In this document: piece after piece, positions 61,334-64,000 of the stretch
Position numbering within the stretch: the stretch's first letter is position 1
Layout of the letters: each line of letters starts with the position of its first letter
DNA from: Paenibacillus qinlingensis
GTDB taxonomy: Bacteria > Bacillota > Bacilli > Paenibacillales > NBRC-103111
Assembly: GCF_013204845.1 (NCBI RefSeq)
Contig: NZ_JABMKY010000018.1
Span: 121,632-185,631 of the forward strand
Direction of reading: 5' to 3'
Length of the DNA: 64,000 bases
Position numbers and translations under genes: made by a program
Notes under the pieces: model-generated
Database searches by the model: none
Told to the model about the DNA's origin: nothing
The model's input: the letters and a program-made list of their open reading frames with translations, nothing else

Positions 61334-61696
61334 ATGGCAATAATTGCAATGATTTTGGTTGGACTTGTTGCGCTTGAGCATTTGTATATCCTAGTGTTGG
61401 AAATGTTCTTGTGGACAACACCACGCGCGATGAAGTCTTTTGGTATGACGAAAGAGAATGCTCAGATCACGAAGAGCTTAGCTGCCAATCAAGGACTTTA
61501 CAATGGTTTTCTGGCAGCGGGTCTTGTATGGGGCCTTGTCCATCCGGATGAGTCGATCGGGCGATCAATCGAGATTTTTTTCCTCATTTGCGTGCTCGTG
61601 GCAGCCGTATTTGGCGGCGCCACAGCGAAGAAATCAATTCTGATCGTTCAGGGATTGCCTGCTGTTGCAGCACTTATTTTCGTTATACTTGCCTAG
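61334..61696 (+). CDS. DUF1304 family membrane protein
   Basis: A 120-residue integral membrane protein with four predicted helices. It matches the DUF1304 pattern: an N-terminal helix with LVALEHLYILVLEMFLW, then NQGLYNGFLAAGLVWGL, and a Gly/Ala-rich last helix starting VQGLPAVAALIF. The function is unknown. TTGGAGGAA lies upstream of the ATG. It has its own terminator and appears to be a single gene. Confidence 0.88.
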   Translation: MAIIAMILVGLVALEHLYILVLEMFLWTTPRAMKSFGMTKENAQITKSLAANQGLYNGFLAAGLVWGLVHPDESIGRSIEIFFLICVLVAAVFGGATAKKSILIVQGLPAVAALIFVILA

Positions 61697-61745
61697 CGAT
61701 ATGGACAATGATTGCCATTGAATGGGAATATGAATGTAAACTAGA

Positions 61746-61796
61746 AAAAGACGAACGATATGGGAATCTTTACCCATATAATGTTCGTCTTTTTTA
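61746..61796 (+). terminator. terminator of the DUF1304 gene
   Basis: AAAAGACGAACGATATGGG pairs imperfectly with CCCATATAATGTTCGTCTTTT, followed by more T. Confidence 0.88.
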
Positions 61797-61842
61797 TTGA
61801 CACTTGCTCAATTGTTCACTAAAATATGAAATTGGATAACAG

Positions 61843-61914
61843 TTTTTCGTATAATCTCGGGAATTGGCCTGGGAGTTTCTACGAGATCACCGCAAATGAT
61901 CTGGCTACGAAAAA
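61843..61914 (+). ncRNA. guanine-sensing purine riboswitch aptamer
   Basis: P1 is TTTTTCGTA (61843-61851) with TACGAAAAA (61906-61914). The conserved core is present: TATAATC just after P1, the junction GGGAGTTTCTACG, and GCAAATGATCTGGCTACG. The base corresponding to position 74 is C (in GGCTACG), which specifies guanine rather than adenine. It lies upstream of a purine permease gene and a terminator. Confidence 0.93.
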
Positions 61915-61994
61915 AAGGAACGGTATCCGTATGAGTTTTTACGTGCGACTTCACAATTTGAAGGCAGCCCTCATATGGACGGCTCCTTTTTCGT

Positions 61995-62028
61995 ACCCGG
62001 AATCAAGCAACATGATTCCGGGTTTTTT
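61995..62028 (+). terminator. riboswitch-controlled terminator before the purine permease
   Basis: ACCCGGAATCA (61995-62005) pairs with TGATTCCGGGT (62013-62023), followed by six T. The 3' P1 strand TACGAAAAAAAGGA can instead pair with TCCTTTTTCGTA (61984-61995), which overlaps the terminator base and can act as antiterminator when guanine is absent. Confidence 0.88.
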
Positions 62029-62064
62029 GCTGTTCCCCACCATTCGTTTAGGAGGAGTAGGAAA

Positions 62065-63474
62065 ATGGATTTGGATCGTTTTTTTAAATTGAAACAAAAT
62101 GGCACCACTGTAAGAACAGAAATCATGGCGGGGATTACGACGTTCATGACTATGGCTTACATCCTTGCGGTAAATCCAGATGTATTAAGTGCATTTAAAT
62201 CAGGGGCAACTGGCGGAGACTGGACTTCCATTTTCTTAGCAACAGCGATTGCAGCGGGCGTGATGACGATTGCAATGGGGCTTTTCGTAAACTTTCCTGT
62301 GGCACTAGCACCGGGAATGGGCTTGAATGCGTACTTCGCGACGATTATTTTGACCTCACAAGGTAAATTTACGTTCTCGATGGCACTCACGGCCGTGTTT
62401 ATCTCCGGGATTATCTTTATCATCCTAACAGTTACGAAAATTCGTCAAATGCTTCTAGTCGCTATCCCAGATAGCTTGAAGCATGCAATCACAGTAGGGA
62501 TCGGGTTGTTTATTGCCATGATCGGTTTCAAAAACAGCGGCATTCTCAGCGTTGCAGTTGAAGCTGGTAATGATATTAAAGCACATCAGTATACAGAAGT
62601 TCTTTCGTTTGAAACGATCTTTCATCTAGGTTCATTAGAAGATAAAGGTGTTATTTTAACCATCGTAGGTATTCTATTGATCTCCATCTTAATGGTACTT
62701 CGTGTTCGTGGCGCAATCTTGTTCGGAATTCTTGCAACAACGGTTGTCGGTTATTTCATGGGTATGGTGGATCTAGGTACATTAACAAGTGACAAAACAA
62801 CTTGGGTACCCGACATGTCCAAACTGCGCTTTGCTGATTTTGATTTCGCAGGCATCATGACGACAGGTATCATTTCTGTCATTGCTACATTTACTTTCGT
62901 TGAGTTGTTTGATACTTTCGGTACAATGGTAGGAACAGCTTCTCGTGCAGGTATTATGAAGAACAAAGAAGAAGGTAACAAACGTGTAGGTAAAGCGATG
63001 TTTGTTGATGCAATCGGCGTTAGCGGCGGTGCATTAGTGGGAACAAGTACAGTTACAGCATTCGTTGAGAGTGCGGCAGGTGTAGCAGAGGGTGGACGTA
63101 CAGGTCTAACGGCTGTAACGACAGGCGTATGTTTCTTACTTGCTCTGTTCTTGGCGCCAATTGCTATGTTGATTCCGGGTTCGGCGACTGCGGCAGCGTT
63201 GATTGTTGTTGGTGTTCTCATGGTTCAATCAATTAAAGAGATCGACTTCCAAGACTTCGTTGTTGCGATCCCTGCGTTCCTTACACTTGTATTGATGCCT
63301 TTCACATACAACATTGCGAACGGAATTTCCTTCGGAATCGTGACTTATGTGGTTCTAGCTACAGCAGCTAATTTAGGTGGCAAAAGTGAGAAGAAATACA
63401 GCGTCCACTGGTTAATGTGGATTCTTGCTCTTCTAATTATTGCTCGATATGTCTTTATTGGAAGCCAAGGTTAA
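62065..63474 (+). CDS. pbuG: NCS2 family purine permease (guanine/hypoxanthine, PbuG-like)
   Basis: A proton-coupled importer of purine bases. The 469-residue protein has about 13 membrane segments and AzgA/PbuG-type motifs: EIMAGITTFMTMAYILAVNP, ALAPGMGLNAYFA, TFVELFDTFGTMVGTASRAG and GTSTVTAFVESAAGVAEGGR. Start ATG 62065 has GGAGGAG 7 nt upstream; the frame runs open to 61975, but that overlaps the riboswitch terminator. The guanine riboswitch upstream supports a guanine/hypoxanthine substrate and repression when guanine is plentiful. Confidence 0.95.
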   Translation: MDLDRFFKLKQNGTTVRTEIMAGITTFMTMAYILAVNPDVLSAFKSGATGGDWTSIFLATAIAAGVMTIAMGLFVNFPVALAPGMGLNAYFATIILTSQGKFTFSMALTAVFISGIIFIILTVTKIRQMLLVAIPDSLKHAITVGIGLFIAMIGFKNSGILSVAVEAGNDIKAHQYTEVLSFETIFHLGSLEDKGVILTIVGILLISILMVLRVRGAILFGILATTVVGYFMGMVDLGTLTSDKTTWVPDMSKLRFADFDFAGIMTTGIISVIATFTFVELFDTFGTMVGTASRAGIMKNKEEGNKRVGKAMFVDAIGVSGGALVGTSTVTAFVESAAGVAEGGRTGLTAVTTGVCFLLALFLAPIAMLIPGSATAAALIVVGVLMVQSIKEIDFQDFVVAIPAFLTLVLMPFTYNIANGISFGIVTYVVLATAANLGGKSEKKYSVHWLMWILALLIIARYVFIGSQG

Positions 63475-63483
63475 AATAAGGTA

Positions 63484-63515
63484 GGGCTCTGGTGCATTTG
63501 TGCCAGGGCCTTTTT
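63484..63515 (+). terminator. terminator of pbuG
   Basis: GGCTCTGGTGC pairs with GTGCCAGGGCC, followed by five T. Confidence 0.88.
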
Positions 63516-63545
63516 ATATTCCGTTTATTTCCATGTCGAAAAAAC

Positions 63546-63574
63546 TTGCAATCCCTTGGAGGATTTGTTATATT
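63546..63574 (+). promoter_or_regulatory. rRNA operon promoter P1 (upstream)
   Basis: TTGCAA at 63546-63551 and TATATT at 63569-63574, 17-bp spacer. The sequence after the -10 box (TATATTACT, CTTCGG, CGAACGAAAGAA) is repeated after the second promoter. Confidence 0.7.
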
Positions 63575-63638
63575 ACTCCTTGTCGCTTCGGCGGTCGAAC
63601 GAAAGAACGAGAGAATCGAAAGAAACTTAAAAAAGTTC

Positions 63639-63668
63639 TTGCATTCGAACGAACTGATGTGGTATATT
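63639..63668 (+). promoter_or_regulatory. rRNA operon promoter P2 (downstream)
   Basis: TTGCAT at 63639-63644 and TATATT at 63663-63668, 18-bp spacer, exactly 94 bp after P1. The A/T-rich stretch just upstream (AAACTTAAAAAAGTT) could be an UP element. Confidence 0.75.
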
Positions 63669-63711
63669 ACTTCTCGCTGCTTCGGTAACACGGCAGCGAA
63701 CGAAAGAAATT

Positions 63712-63735
63712 GATCTTTGAAAACTGAACAACGAG
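63712..63735 (+). promoter_or_regulatory. boxA-like rRNA antitermination leader
   Basis: TGATCTTTGAAAACTGAAC matches the conserved sequence found in the leaders of Bacillales rRNA operons, where boxA binds the Nus factors. Confidence 0.7.
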
Positions 63736-63877
63736 TGAGTAAGCACAGTCGAGTAATCGACTATAAAAGAGATTGCAAAATCTCGCTAGCTTCAAATGAG
63801 CAAGTCATCTTTAAATTTGGGCCCCGGAAAAGTAATCGGAATTCTCTTCGGAGGTTAACGTCACTTTTTTGGGTACC

Positions 63878-64000
63878 TTTATGGAGAGTTTGATCCTGGC
63901 TCAGGACGAACGCTGGCGGCGTGCCTAATACATGCAAGTCGAGCGGGTTTATCCTTCGGGATAAGCTAGCGGCGGACGGGTGAGTAACACGTAGGTAACC
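63878..64000 (+). rRNA. 16S ribosomal RNA, 5' end (partial)
   Basis: GGAGAGTTTGATCCTGGCTC followed by the conserved GACGAACGCTGGCGGC and CATGCAAGTCGAGCG. Only about the first 123 nt of the gene are in the window. The start is placed by comparison with the usual Bacillus 5' end. Confidence 0.97.

Overview
The window is a 64 kb chromosomal segment of a spore-forming, low-to-medium GC member of the Bacillales, most likely Paenibacillus or a close relative. Supporting signs are strong AGGAGG ribosome sites, sporulation-linked genes (a SleB-type cortex hydrolase, a YheC/YheD ATP-grasp protein), a very large S-layer-anchored YD-repeat protein, many intergenic palindromic repeats, and a Firmicutes-type 16S rRNA 5' end at the right edge. 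This assignment is inferred from the sequence; no database search was run.

Layout. 1-2.6 kb: end of a probable HD-GYP protein, a YneF-family membrane protein, folE and a dGTPase. 2.6-6.4 kb: repeat-rich DNA around an alpha/beta hydrolase and an IclR regulator with an apparent autoregulatory operator. 6.4-14.8 kb: a CDF metal transporter, a membrane/SRPBCC protein, a SleB-like hydrolase, aconitase, an Amidase_6 protein, D-Ala-D-Ala ligase and a small conserved protein. 15.5-23.5 kb: uvsE, fabI, an inositol monophosphatase-family enzyme, a kdgK-kdgA pair for 2-keto-3-deoxygluconate catabolism, a glyoxalase-DinB fusion and an amidase. 24-30.7 kb (minus strand): a 41-residue protein, a stand-alone large glutamate synthase and hemL. 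30.7-32.1 kb: a dense repeat block. 32-36 kb: an LCP cell-wall protein and a three-gene ABC-2 exporter.

36-43.8 kb: a divergent ATP-grasp protein, then an operon of an adenylate-forming enzyme with SbnA- and SbnB-like enzymes (L-2,3-diaminopropionate synthesis without a recognisable siderophore synthetase). A cluster of DnaA boxes follows, then a flavin oxidoreductase/ECF41 sigma factor pair preceded by a good match to an ECF41 promoter. 43.9-50.8 kb: a peroxiredoxin, a polysaccharide deacetylase with a copper-amine-oxidase-like domain, and a MoxR-DUF58-transglutaminase operon. 51-59.3 kb: one gene for a 2,707-residue SLH/FN3/YD-repeat (RHS) surface protein. It is flanked by a duplicated copy of the 3' end of the transglutaminase gene, so it appears to have been inserted there or left after a duplication. 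59.5-64 kb: guaA with a structured leader, a DUF1304 protein, a guanine-riboswitch-controlled purine permease, and an rRNA operon with two tandem promoters.

The main points of interest are the diaminopropionate/ligase operon, the DnaA-box cluster, a ~185-bp dispersed element built from four small palindromes at invariant 51-62-51 bp spacing, the giant YD protein with an untyped cysteine-rich tail and no neighbouring immunity gene, and the leader regions of guaA, glutamate synthase and the dGTPase gene.
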